Position numbers and translations under genes: made by a program
Shown: positions 17,836 through 26,809 of the stretch, one piece after another
Position numbering within the stretch: the first letter of the stretch is position 1
How the letters are laid out: each line of letters starts with the position of its first letter
Assembly (NCBI GenBank): GCA_051859825.1
Contig: JBHYFA010000004.1
Location: 1 to 63,829 of the forward strand
DNA: 63,829 nucleotides
Reading direction: 5' to 3'
DNA from: CSBr16-58 sp051859825
Lineage (GTDB): Bacteria > Bacteroidota > Bacteroidia > Flavobacteriales > Schleiferiaceae
Notes under the pieces: generated by a model
What the model was told of the DNA's origin: nothing
The model's input: only the letters and a program-made list of their open reading frames with translations
Database searches by the model: none

Positions 17836-17899
17836 ATTTTCTTACAAAAATATTTATCCACACATCAAAAGTTAATTTCCAGAATTGCCTTGGCATGCT

Positions 17900-17907
17900 T
17901 ATTTTTG
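17900..17907 (+). promoter_or_regulatory. -7 promoter element of the UvrD-like helicase
   Basis: TATTTTTG matches TAnnTTTG. It overlaps codons that follow an upstream ATG at 17895, so that ATG is unlikely to be the start, and the TTG at 17940 is preferred. No clear -33 TTG is found. Confidence 0.45.
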
Positions 17908-17939
17908 TGGATTGTTTGACCCAAAAAAACAGGCAAAAA

Positions 17940-20279
17940 TTGGAACACATTTTAGGAAAACTCAATCCTGCTCAACGTGAGGCAGTTATTAATACTGAGG
18001 GACCATGCATGGTGATTGCTGGTGCAGGCTCGGGAAAAACCCGGGTACTCACCTACCGAATTGCGTATCTCATTGAGAAAATGGGAGTTGACCCGTTTAA
18101 TATCTTAGCCTTGACTTTTACCAACAAAGCTGCCCGCGAGATGAAGCACCGGATTGGTGTGGTTATTGGCAACGCGGAGAGTCAAAACATTTGGATGGGA
18201 ACCTTCCACTCAGTGTTTTCGCGTATCTTGCGAAGTGAAGCCGGTAAAATTGGTTATCCTTCTAATTTTACGATTTACGATACCGAGGACGCTAAAAAGC
18301 TTATCACCAATATAGTAAAAGAAAAAAATCTCGATAAAGACGTCTATAAAGCCAAGAATCTACAGGGCAGAATTTCGAGTCTGAAAAACAACCTCATAAC
18401 CCCTAAGATGTATGATCGTTTTCCCGAGCTAAAGGAGCAAGACGATGCATCAAAAACTCCGTTGTTCAAAGAGATTTACGAAACCTATTGCGAACGCTGT
18501 TTTCGTGCTGGCGCCATGGACTTCGATGATTTACTGCTGAAAACCAACGAACTTTTGGCTACCTACCCCGAGGTCCTAGCGAAATACCAAGATCGTTTTC
18601 GCTACATCATGGTGGATGAGTATCAGGATACCAATCACTCACAATACATCATCGTTAAAGCACTTGCTTCGAGATTTGAGAACCTTTGTGTGGTAGGCGA
18701 CGATGCCCAGAGTATTTACGCCTTTAGAGGAGCAAATATCCGTAACATTCTTAATTTCCAAAAGGATTATCCAGACGCGAAAGCCTTCAAATTGGAGCAA
18801 AATTATCGCAGTACAAAAAATATTGTATTAGCAGCCAACAGCTTAATTTCCAAAAACAAACATCAGCTTGAAAAAGATGTTTGGACAGAAAATGCGCCCG
18901 GAGAAAGAATCTTGGTTCATAAATCCATCAACGAAAGTGAAGAAGCAAAATACATTGCTGACCGGATTTTGGATCACAGCAGAAATGAAAACCTCGATTA
19001 TGCTTCGTTTGCCATATTATATCGCACAAATGCGCAGACGCGTGCACTCGAAGAAGCCTTACGTAAAAGAGGTATGCCCTACCGCATATATGGAGGTTTG
19101 AGCTTCTTTCAACGCAAGGAAGTAAAAGACCTATTGGCCTACCTTCGCCTAACAATCAATCCAAAAGATGAAGAGGCGCTTCGAAGAACCATTAATTATC
19201 CCGCAAGAGGCATTGGTGGAACTACGCAAGATAAATTGGTCTTCCTAGCTAACGAGAAAAATATTAGTATATGAGAAGTATTGGAGGGTATTGACAGGTA
19301 TAGCAACACATTCAATAGTGGTACACGAACCAAACTTTCCAATTATGTCTTGAAGTTGAAAAACTACGCAAATATGGTCGCAAATGGAGAGTCTGCCGAC
19401 CAAATTGCCGAAGAAGTTGCTAAGAATAGCGGCCTACTTCCCGAGCTTGCTAAAGACAAAACTCCCGAAGGAATATCACGTTACGACAACGTTCAAGAAC
19501 TCCTAGCCTCCATAAAAGATTTTGTGGAAAATGAAAACGCCAAGGAAGAAGGTGGAAATCCGAGTTTAGAAAACTTTCTCTCCGAAATTGCCCTGATCAC
19601 GGATGCTGATACGCAAGCGAATGAAGGAGAAGCAGCGGTTTCGCTCATGACCATACACCAGGCTAAGGGCCTTGAATTTCCGTACGTATTTATTGCCGGA
19701 ATGGAAGAAAACCTCTTTCCAAATATTATGACTTTAACTTCACGGGCTGACTTAGAGGAGGAAAGACGCCTTTTCTATGTGGCCGTTACCCGTGCGGAAA
19801 AAAAGCTTTACTTAACCTACTGTCACACCCGTTATCGATGGGGGAAACTCCTAGACAATGAACCCAGTAGATTTATTGACGAAATAGATGACCGATATCT
19901 GGATTTTGAAGTGCCCGAGTTTTCTCCCATGACATCCCCCAGACTTTTCACATCAGCCAACACGAATTTTAACAACAGAAAACCCGCAGAATCCAAGAAT
20001 ATGTCTTACGCAAATCAAACCCAAGAAAAACAAGCAACTGGTGGAGCTTATGCTCCCAATCGTAAAAACTTGAGACCCCTAACAAGCAGTGAACCTAATG
20101 GAACGCAGCAAGTTATTTCCCTCGAAGTTGACGACCGAATCATTCATGATAAATTTGGTAGAGGAGTAGTTGTCAAGAAAGAAGGCGTTGGAAACAATGC
20201 TAAAGTTACCATTCGCTTTGAAAAAGCAGGAGAAAAAACCCTATTAATGAAGTTTGCTAAACTTCGAAAATTAGGATAA
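17940..20279 (+). pseudogene. uvrD: UvrD/PcrA-type DNA helicase interrupted by an in-frame TGA
   Basis: This SF1A 3'-5' helicase is full length (780 codons) apart from a TGA at 19272-19274 within one continuous frame: ...NEKNISI-stop-EVLEGIDRYS. Most family members have a Trp at this place (SIWEVL), so the change is TGG to TGA. Motifs on both sides are intact: Walker A GAGSGKTR, VDEYQDTN, GDDAQSIYAFRGA, LEQNYRS, TIHQAKGLEFPYVFIAG, VAVTRAEKKLY, and the PcrA-like tail DRIIHDKFGRGVVV. The start is probably TTG at 17940 (LEHILGKLNPAQREAV). Read as two pieces, the second (from TTG at 19281) would lack the ATPase site. Such a helicase normally serves repair and replication, so loss would be costly; sequence error, read-through or a recent mutation are all possible. 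Confidence 0.88.
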
Positions 20280-20289
20280 CAATACAGGT

Positions 20290-20934
20290 ATGGAATACAA
20301 TTCAACCCGAACAGCACTCAGATTACCAGAGTACGGGAGAAATATCCAAAACATGGTGTATCACGCTATGAATTTGGAAGATCGTGACGAAAGGAATGCC
20401 GCTGCAAAAGCCATCATTGAAGTGATTGGCAACCTCAACCCACAGCTAAGGGATAATCCCGATTATCACCATAAGCTATGGGATCACCTCTTCATCATGT
20501 CTGATTTTAAACTTGATGTGGACAGTCCTTATGAAAAGCCCGCACCAGAAACCTTCAGTGCTCCTCCAGAAATGATGCAGTACCCCGTAAAAAGTTCTGT
20601 ATTCCGTCATTACGGTCAATTGGTATTAAAAATGATTGATAATGCCTGCGCAATTTCGGATCCTGAAGAGCGTGCAAAGGCTGAGCTTGCCGTAGCCAAT
20701 CACATGAAAAAGACCTACCTCATTTGGAACAAAGATCAGGTAGAAGATGATGTGATTCGCCGAGATTTAAGAAAATTGAGTGATGGAAGAATTAACTTAG
20801 AAGATTCCAACCTTATCAGCGCTAATTTTGTTAATCAAAATCTTCAATCTGGCAGCAGCAGCAACCAAAAAAGAACCAACAAAAAATACAGCAAAAACTT
20901 CCGCAAAAAACGTTACGGAAAAAATAATCGCTAA
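20290..20934 (+). CDS. DUF4290-family protein
   Basis: This 214-residue cytoplasmic protein begins MEYNSTRTALRLPEYGRNIQ, the conserved N-terminus of the Bacteroidota DUF4290 family, and continues with the characteristic LWDHLFIMSDFKLDVDSPY. The last 30 residues are a Lys/Arg/Asn-rich tail (KRTNKKYSKNFRKKRYGKNN) that may bind nucleic acid. Function unknown. It lies 10 bases after the helicase and 6 bases before murA; the DUF4290-murA pairing is common in this phylum, which suggests a link to cell-wall growth or a simple conserved operon. Confidence 0.9.
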   Translation: MEYNSTRTALRLPEYGRNIQNMVYHAMNLEDRDERNAAAKAIIEVIGNLNPQLRDNPDYHHKLWDHLFIMSDFKLDVDSPYEKPAPETFSAPPEMMQYPVKSSVFRHYGQLVLKMIDNACAISDPEERAKAELAVANHMKKTYLIWNKDQVEDDVIRRDLRKLSDGRINLEDSNLISANFVNQNLQSGSSSNQKRTNKKYSKNFRKKRYGKNNR

Positions 20935-20940
20935 ACACCT

Positions 20941-22245
20941 ATGGGAACATTCAAAATAGAAGGCGGTCAACAACTTTCAGGAAGCATAACACCGCAAGGA
21001 GCGAAAAACGAAGCCTTGCAAATAATTTGCGCCGTATTACTTACCAGCGAGGAAGTTGTTATTGAAAACGTCCCGGACATTATTGATGTAAACAAGCTCA
21101 TTGACTTACTCAGTTCCATGGGAGTAAAAGTGGAAAAACGCGCTCCAAACACATTTTCCTTCCGTGCAGACGAAATCAACCTTTCCTATTTAGAGTCAGA
21201 TGAATTTAGAAAAAAGGGTTCTGCTCTTCGAGGTTCAGTAATGATTGTGGGGCCACTTTTAGCACGCTTTGGAAAAGGTTACATACCTAAACCTGGTGGT
21301 GATAAAATTGGCCGCCGAAGATTAGACACCCACTTTGAAGGTTTTCAAAAACTCGGTGCTAAATTGCGTATTCGTACTGATGAAGCTTTCTACGGTGTTG
21401 AAGCGTCAAAACTTCAAGGAACGTATATATTATTAGATGAGGCGTCGGTAACCGGTACTGCGAATATCGTAATGGCCGCAGTATTAGCCGAAGGCACGAC
21501 CACCATTTACAATGCAGCCTGCGAACCCTATTTACAGCAACTCTGTAAAATGCTCAACCGAATGGGAGCCAATATCGAAGGGGTAGGCTCAAATATGCTG
21601 CACATTCACGGAGTGAAAGAACTTAAAGGCACCTCGCACCGCATGCTGCCCGATATGATTGAGATTGGTAGTTGGATCGGTTTGGCCGCCATGACCGGTT
21701 CCGAAATCACAATCAAAGACGTTAACTACGAAGCATTGGGGATAATTCCCGATACCTTCCGTAAATTGGGAATTCAAATCAAGAAAAAGGGCGATGATAT
21801 TTATGTTCCTGTCCATGATGGCTACGAGGTTCAAAGCTTTATGGATGGATCGATCATGACCATTGCTGATGCCCCATGGCCGGGCTTTACCCCAGATTTG
21901 TTGAGTATAATTCTGGTTGTGGCTACCCAAGCTCGTGGTAGCGTTTTGGTACACCAAAAAATGTTTGAAAGCAGATTGTTCTTTGTGGATAAACTCATTG
22001 ACATGGGAGCGCAAATCATCCTTTGTGATCCGCATCGTGCAACTGTGATAGGACTAGATAAAAAAGTTCCTCTGCGGGCAACGACGATGACGAGCCCTGA
22101 CATCAGAGCTGGAATCTCATTACTCATTGCCGCTCTAAGTGCAGAGGGAACAAGCGTTATTCACAATATCGACCAAATTGATCGTGGTTATGAGAGAATT
22201 GACGAAAGATTAATTGCTTTAGGAGCAAAAATTGAAAGATTGTAA
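20941..22245 (+). CDS. murA: UDP-N-acetylglucosamine 1-carboxyvinyltransferase
   Basis: This 434-residue protein is full length. It transfers enolpyruvate from PEP to UDP-GlcNAc, the first committed step of peptidoglycan synthesis. Visible motifs are the substrate-binding AKNEALQ (Lys22, Asn23), the LRGSVMIVGPLLARFG strand, and the catalytic loop, which reads KPGGDKIGRRRLDTHF. The residue equivalent to E. coli Cys115 is Asp121 here. A Cys-to-Asp change at this place keeps activity but prevents fosfomycin alkylation in other MurA proteins, so natural fosfomycin insensitivity is predicted. It lies directly downstream of the DUF4290 gene. Confidence 0.95.
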   Translation: MGTFKIEGGQQLSGSITPQGAKNEALQIICAVLLTSEEVVIENVPDIIDVNKLIDLLSSMGVKVEKRAPNTFSFRADEINLSYLESDEFRKKGSALRGSVMIVGPLLARFGKGYIPKPGGDKIGRRRLDTHFEGFQKLGAKLRIRTDEAFYGVEASKLQGTYILLDEASVTGTANIVMAAVLAEGTTTIYNAACEPYLQQLCKMLNRMGANIEGVGSNMLHIHGVKELKGTSHRMLPDMIEIGSWIGLAAMTGSEITIKDVNYEALGIIPDTFRKLGIQIKKKGDDIYVPVHDGYEVQSFMDGSIMTIADAPWPGFTPDLLSIILVVATQARGSVLVHQKMFESRLFFVDKLIDMGAQIILCDPHRATVIGLDKKVPLRATTMTSPDIRAGISLLIAALSAEGTSVIHNIDQIDRGYERIDERLIALGAKIERL

Positions 22246-22294
22246 TTGTCTAAATATATTGTAAAACACCAAAGTAAATCAGTTTTAAAATCGT

Positions 22295-22843
22295 ATGGCA
22301 AAGTCGAAAAATAAACCCTTAGTTTTCATAGTGTTTGCTGCTATAGCATTAATTGGCTTGGCGTTCATTGCCTCAGAGTTTCAGAGTCAACCAAATATTG
22401 GCACTTCATTAGGTAATGTAGCTCCCGAGCTCGATTTTCCTAACCCACAAGGAAAAAACATCAAACTCTCTTCTCTGCGAGGTAAAATCGTATTGATAGA
22501 GTTCTGGGCTTCATGGTGCAGTCCGTGTCGCCGCGAAAACCCGAAGCTCGTTCAACTCTACAAAACGTTCAAGGATACAAAATTCAAAAATGCGAATGGC
22601 TTCGAGATATACAGCTTATCGCTCGATCAGAGTCGGGAAAAGTGGATGGGCGCCATTGAAGAAGATGGGTTGATTTGGCCATCACACGTTAGCGACTTAA
22701 AATTTTGGAAATCAGAAGGAGTAAGAATTTTTCGGGTAAACTCCATACCTCATAATGTACTTCTAGATGAAAATGGGGTAATCCTCGACAAAAATCTTTC
22801 TATTGAAGCACTTGAGGCTAAACTGCGCTTATTAACGCGATAA
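22295..22843 (+). CDS. TlpA-like membrane-anchored thioredoxin
   Basis: This 182-residue protein has an N-terminal uncleaved signal anchor (residues 9-26, VFIVFAAIALIGLAFIA) followed by a TlpA/ResA thioredoxin fold. The redox pair is in WASWCSPCRRENPKLV, and the cis-proline region is IPHNVLLDENG. It should reduce or shuffle disulfides on the periplasmic side of the inner membrane. It lies 49 bases after murA on the same strand. The partner protein cannot be inferred from the neighbours. Confidence 0.88.
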   Translation: MAKSKNKPLVFIVFAAIALIGLAFIASEFQSQPNIGTSLGNVAPELDFPNPQGKNIKLSSLRGKIVLIEFWASWCSPCRRENPKLVQLYKTFKDTKFKNANGFEIYSLSLDQSREKWMGAIEEDGLIWPSHVSDLKFWKSEGVRIFRVNSIPHNVLLDENGVILDKNLSIEALEAKLRLLTR

Positions 22844-22923
22844 AAGGTTTACCACTCGTAACTAAACAAATAGAATCAGTAAACGTATTATATCTGAACG
22901 CTTCATTTTTGACAGCCTCCACA

Positions 22924-23901
22924 ATGAATCTTAACCTCAAAGAAATCCGCAAACCCGTAGAGGCACAAATGCGTCATTTTGAATCTACATTCAAAGATTC
23001 ACTGAAAAGTAGCGTTCCTCTTTTAGATAGAATCACCCATTACATTGTTAAAAGAAAGGGCAAGCAAATGCGCCCTTTGCTAGTGTTTTTATCAGCAAAT
23101 TTATTCGGTGATATTTCCGAAAGAACCTACCGAGGAGCCAGCTTAATAGAACTTATGCATACCGCCTCCCTTGTTCACGACGATGTGGTTGACGATGCAA
23201 ATTTGCGCCGCGGATTCTTCTCTATAAACGCCCTATGGAAGAACAAAATCGCCGTACTAGTTGGTGACTTCATGCTATCGCGGGTTCTGCTATTAGCTGT
23301 GCAACACAAAGATTACGACTTACTAGAGAAAGTTTCCGAAGCGGTAAAAGAAATGAGCGAGGGTGAATTATTACAGATTGAAAAAGCCCGACGCCTCGAT
23401 ATTAAGGAAGACATTTATTTCGATATAATCCGACAAAAAACCGCCTCCTTACTCAAAGCATGCTGCGCAGTTGGAGCAATTAGTGCCGGAGCTAGTGAAG
23501 ATGAAGTTGAACGACTTGCAGCTTTTGGCGAAAAAATGGGAATCGCGTTTCAAATAAAAGATGACTTATTCGATTATCAAACAAATAATAAGACCGGAAA
23601 ACCCGCGCTCATCGACATCAAGGAGCGTAAAATGACTTTACCCATTATTTACACACTGCAAAATTGCGAAAAAAGTGAAAAAAGTTTTATAATAAACACC
23701 ATAAAAAATCATAATCAAGACAACGAGCGAGTTGAAAAGGTGCTTAATTTTGTCGCCCGTTATAAGGGAATAGAATACACCGAAAAAAGCCTCGAAAGAA
23801 TAAAAGAAGAAGCTTTGGAAATACTAAAAACCTTCCCTGAAACGGAGAAAAGGAATAGTTTAGAACAACTTCTAAACTTCGTATTAATCAGAAAATCATA
23901 A
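22924..23901 (+). CDS. polyprenyl (trans-isoprenyl) diphosphate synthase
   Basis: This 325-residue protein from the ATG at 22924 (a TTG 15 bases upstream is in frame but unlikely). It has the first aspartate-rich motif in HDDVVDDANLRRG and the second in QIKDDLFDYQ, plus GKQMRPLLVFLSANLFG. It condenses isopentenyl diphosphate with allylic primers to make the long-chain prenyl tail of quinones, most likely menaquinone. Cytoplasmic. It is followed by MscS after 12 bases. The exact chain length cannot be read from sequence. It could supply a prenyl donor to the UbiA protein at 54468, but that is speculation. Confidence 0.93.
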   Translation: MNLNLKEIRKPVEAQMRHFESTFKDSLKSSVPLLDRITHYIVKRKGKQMRPLLVFLSANLFGDISERTYRGASLIELMHTASLVHDDVVDDANLRRGFFSINALWKNKIAVLVGDFMLSRVLLLAVQHKDYDLLEKVSEAVKEMSEGELLQIEKARRLDIKEDIYFDIIRQKTASLLKACCAVGAISAGASEDEVERLAAFGEKMGIAFQIKDDLFDYQTNNKTGKPALIDIKERKMTLPIIYTLQNCEKSEKSFIINTIKNHNQDNERVEKVLNFVARYKGIEYTEKSLERIKEEALEILKTFPETEKRNSLEQLLNFVLIRKS

Positions 23902-23913
23902 AATCAAAACCAA

Positions 23914-24750
23914 ATGGAAATCCCAACCAACATAGAAGACCTAACCAATAACGCCGGCTTCTACATTGAGAAACTATTTGAATCAGGATTAAGTCTGTTA
24001 TCTGCTGGTATTACTTTATTTATCGGTCTTTACATCATCAACAGACTGGTAAGGTCTACTTATTCTTACATGCAGAAAAAGGAAATCGACCCAACGCTGC
24101 GTCCGTTTCTGAGAGACCTGCTAAATTTTGGTCTTAAAGGAATGCTCTTTATTGCCGTTATTGGAATGATTGGTGTTCAAATGAGCAGTTTCATCGCTGT
24201 ACTGGGGGGTGCTGCATTGGCAGTTGGTCTTGCGCTTCAAGGAAGTCTGTCAAATTTTGCCGGAGGAATGATTATTCTCATCTTAAAACCTTATAAAGTT
24301 GGTGAATATATTGAAACAAGTAGCGTAATGGGTACTGTAAAAGAAATTCAAATCTTTTATACCGTGCTCTTAACACCTGATAATAAAACAATAACACTTC
24401 CTAATGGCTCAATGGCAAATACGAATGTAATAAATTATAGCCGACAAGGAACCAGACGTTTAGATATGAAATTTGGTGTTTCATACGGTACTGATGCTGA
24501 GAAGGTAAAAAGCATCCTAAAAGAAATTGCTGAATCAGACGACCGTGTTCTTAAAGACAAAGATATACTAATTCGCATGGTAGAGATGGCAGATAGTTCG
24601 GTAAACTTTAACTTTAGAGTATGGGTTAATATTGGTGATTATTGGCCTCTTTATTACGATTTTAATGAAAGAGTATATGCTGCTTTCAACGAAAAAGGAA
24701 TCGGCATTCCATTCCCACAAATGGATGTTCACTTGTTCAAGAAAAACTAA
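23914..24750 (+). CDS. small-conductance mechanosensitive channel (MscS type)
   Basis: This 278-residue protein has three transmembrane segments (about residues 22-46, 68-88, 90-115). The third is the Gly/Ala-rich pore helix AVLGGAALAVGLALQGSLSN, followed by the MscS beta domain (GEYIETSSVMGTVKEIQIFY, LPNGSMANTNVINYS) and alpha/beta tail. It opens under membrane tension to release solutes in osmotic down-shock. The length is close to E. coli MscS (286). It sits in a tight run with the polyprenyl synthase and aldehyde dehydrogenase genes (2-base gap to the latter). Confidence 0.94.
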   Translation: MEIPTNIEDLTNNAGFYIEKLFESGLSLLSAGITLFIGLYIINRLVRSTYSYMQKKEIDPTLRPFLRDLLNFGLKGMLFIAVIGMIGVQMSSFIAVLGGAALAVGLALQGSLSNFAGGMIILILKPYKVGEYIETSSVMGTVKEIQIFYTVLLTPDNKTITLPNGSMANTNVINYSRQGTRRLDMKFGVSYGTDAEKVKSILKEIAESDDRVLKDKDILIRMVEMADSSVNFNFRVWVNIGDYWPLYYDFNERVYAAFNEKGIGIPFPQMDVHLFKKN

Positions 24751-24752
24751 AC

Positions 24753-26120
24753 ATGGCAGAAAAATCATTAAATGCTATAAGAGAGAGGCAGAGAAAGCAC
24801 TTCGATTCGGGGGCTACTCTGCCTCTTTCTTTTAGGAAAAATGCACTAAAGAAATTACTAGCAGCAATTGAAGCAAACCAAGATGCTATTGAAGAAGCAC
24901 TCTTCCTTGATCTTGGTAAATCTTCCTTCGAAGCCCTTGCTACTGAAATTGGATATGTGCGTAAAGAAATAAAATCCTTTATTTCAAACCTAAACAGTTG
25001 GACCGCGGCACAGAAAGTAAACTCCCCAATACTCATAACCGGTCCCGCATCAGCAAAAGTCATTTACCAACCCAAAGGCTGCATTCTTATTATCAGTCCT
25101 TGGAATTACCCCTTTCAATTAGTAATGGCTCCCCTAGCCGGTGCAATAGCCGCTGGAAATACGGTGGTGGTAAAACCTTCTGAATTTTCCAGTAATACCG
25201 AAAAAATCATCAAAAAGGTAATTGCCGAAAGCTTTGATGAGGCGCTGGTGTCTGTTGTAACCGGAGGTGTAAAAGAAACCCAAGAACTCCTCTCCCACCA
25301 ATGGGATCATATTTTCTTTACCGGCAGCACTAAAGTAGGGAAAATTGTGATGAAAGCCGCCGCTGAGCATCTAAGTCCTGTGACACTCGAACTCGGTGGA
25401 AAAAGCCCCACGGTAATTGCGCACGATGCCAACATCAAGCTGGCTGCCAAACGCATAGCCTGGGGAAAATTCATCAATGCAGGGCAAACGTGTATTGCTC
25501 CAGACTATATTCTCATTCCGGAAACATTACTCAGCACGTTCAGGGATGAACTCAATAAAAATATCCTCCATTTTTTCGGAAGTGACCCCTCCAAAAGCGA
25601 ATTTTACGGACAAATCATTTCCCAGTCCCACTTTGATCGTTTAGCAGAAATGCTCCCGAAAAAAGATGATGCTATTCGAGAAAAGCGCTTTATACCTCCA
25701 AGCTTTATCGAATTGAAAATGGATGAAAAACACCCTTCGATGGAGCAGGAAATCTTTGGCCCCATCCTTCCAATAATTACGTATTCCCGAGATGATGAGG
25801 CCATCAACTTCATTCGAAATCGTCCTCGACCATTAGCACTGTACGTCTTCACCAAAAGTGCATCTCGAAAAAAACGCTACGAAAGAGAAACCCATAGTGG
25901 CGGTTTAGTATTCAACGATGTTATCATGCATATTGCCAACGCAAATTTACCCTTTGGCGGAATTGGGGAAAGTGGTATGGGTAGCTATCACGGAAAATAC
26001 AGCATTGAATGCTTTAGTCATAAAAAACCGGTGCACCGAGCTTCAACACTGATTGATATTCCACTACGGTATCCTCCATATCCAGCTTGGGCCAAGAAGT
26101 TACTTGATTGGCTGTTTTAA
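24753..26120 (+). CDS. NAD(P)-dependent aldehyde dehydrogenase
   Basis: This 455-residue member of the ALDH superfamily belongs to the shorter group related to YwdH and class 3 fatty-aldehyde dehydrogenases. The catalytic cysteine is in NAGQTCIAPDYI and the glutamate in VTLELGGKSPTVI. ISPWNYPFQLVMAPLAGA and FTGSTKVGKIV form the cofactor site. The C-terminus (residues ~425-455) contains a hydrophobic tail (YPAWAKKLLDWLF) like the membrane-touching tail of fatty-aldehyde dehydrogenases. It oxidises aldehydes to acids. Its stop overlaps the stop of the convergent PAP2 gene by four bases. Confidence 0.92.
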   Translation: MAEKSLNAIRERQRKHFDSGATLPLSFRKNALKKLLAAIEANQDAIEEALFLDLGKSSFEALATEIGYVRKEIKSFISNLNSWTAAQKVNSPILITGPASAKVIYQPKGCILIISPWNYPFQLVMAPLAGAIAAGNTVVVKPSEFSSNTEKIIKKVIAESFDEALVSVVTGGVKETQELLSHQWDHIFFTGSTKVGKIVMKAAAEHLSPVTLELGGKSPTVIAHDANIKLAAKRIAWGKFINAGQTCIAPDYILIPETLLSTFRDELNKNILHFFGSDPSKSEFYGQIISQSHFDRLAEMLPKKDDAIREKRFIPPSFIELKMDEKHPSMEQEIFGPILPIITYSRDDEAINFIRNRPRPLALYVFTKSASRKKRYERETHSGGLVFNDVIMHIANANLPFGGIGESGMGSYHGKYSIECFSHKKPVHRASTLIDIPLRYPPYPAWAKKLLDWLF

Positions 26121-26809
26121 TTTCCCAATGAAACCCCAACACCTCCAGGTATAGCGTACATTCTTGGAGATAAAAGTCCAATCAGTAAACCGGCTGTTGC
26201 GCCAAATAACACATCGGAAGTGAAATGCTGACCAGCCTCTACCCTGCTCCACATTACACCTGCTGTGGCTAAGGCACCGACCGTACGAAAGAGTATGGAT
26301 TTCGTGGACTTAGGTTCGTCAGCAGTTAAGAGCCAAATCATTCCTAATGCTGTACCGGAAATTGCGCTAGTTGAACTCCAGAATGAACGATTGGAATCGT
26401 AGGTATCAATATTTATTTGATTAACTGCGTAGGGGCGGGTTCGACCAATTGTGGATTTTACCAATTGGGTAAGCAAATATGTACCAGAAAAAGATTTCAC
26501 ACCTATCCAAACGAGCGGTTCTTTTTCTATTCGTGGACTGTAGTACCACAATCCAGAAATCACAATTCCCTGCAAAGCTAGTGCTCCCAGCCCCCATTGA
26601 GCTGCAACGGGATTCTCGGGTCTATAGTCACTTCCTACCCAAGTACCTTGAATACCGGTAAGTGAATGCATATTGGGGAGACCTCCCGAAGCATACACGG
26701 ATATTGCCGCTAATCCAAATCCACCAATAATTCGTTTATCCCTTTTAGTAATATCCCATTGACCAAATAAATTGGACGAAACCAACAGAAATATGAGGAT
26801 AAAACGCAT
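26117..26809 (-). CDS. PAP2-superfamily protein with degenerate active site
   Basis: This 230-residue protein has a signal peptide (MRFILIFLLVSSNLFG) and several hydrophobic helices. Motif 1 is present as KSTIGRTRP (K118-P126) and motif 3 as SRVEAGQHFTSD, but motif 2, normally PSGH, reads SFWSSTSAISG (about 142-152), with no histidine. The missing histidine is the proton donor of the PAP2 reaction. It may therefore be an inactive or altered lipid/undecaprenyl phosphatase, or the motif may be displaced. The start codon overlaps the stop of the T9SS protein upstream (TAATG), which suggests translational coupling. Confidence 0.75.
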   Translation of the reverse strand: MRFILIFLLVSSNLFGQWDITKRDKRIIGGFGLAAISVYASGGLPNMHSLTGIQGTWVGSDYRPENPVAAQWGLGALALQGIVISGLWYYSPRIEKEPLVWIGVKSFSGTYLLTQLVKSTIGRTRPYAVNQINIDTYDSNRSFWSSTSAISGTALGMIWLLTADEPKSTKSILFRTVGALATAGVMWSRVEAGQHFTSDVLFGATAGLLIGLLSPRMYAIPGGVGVSLGN

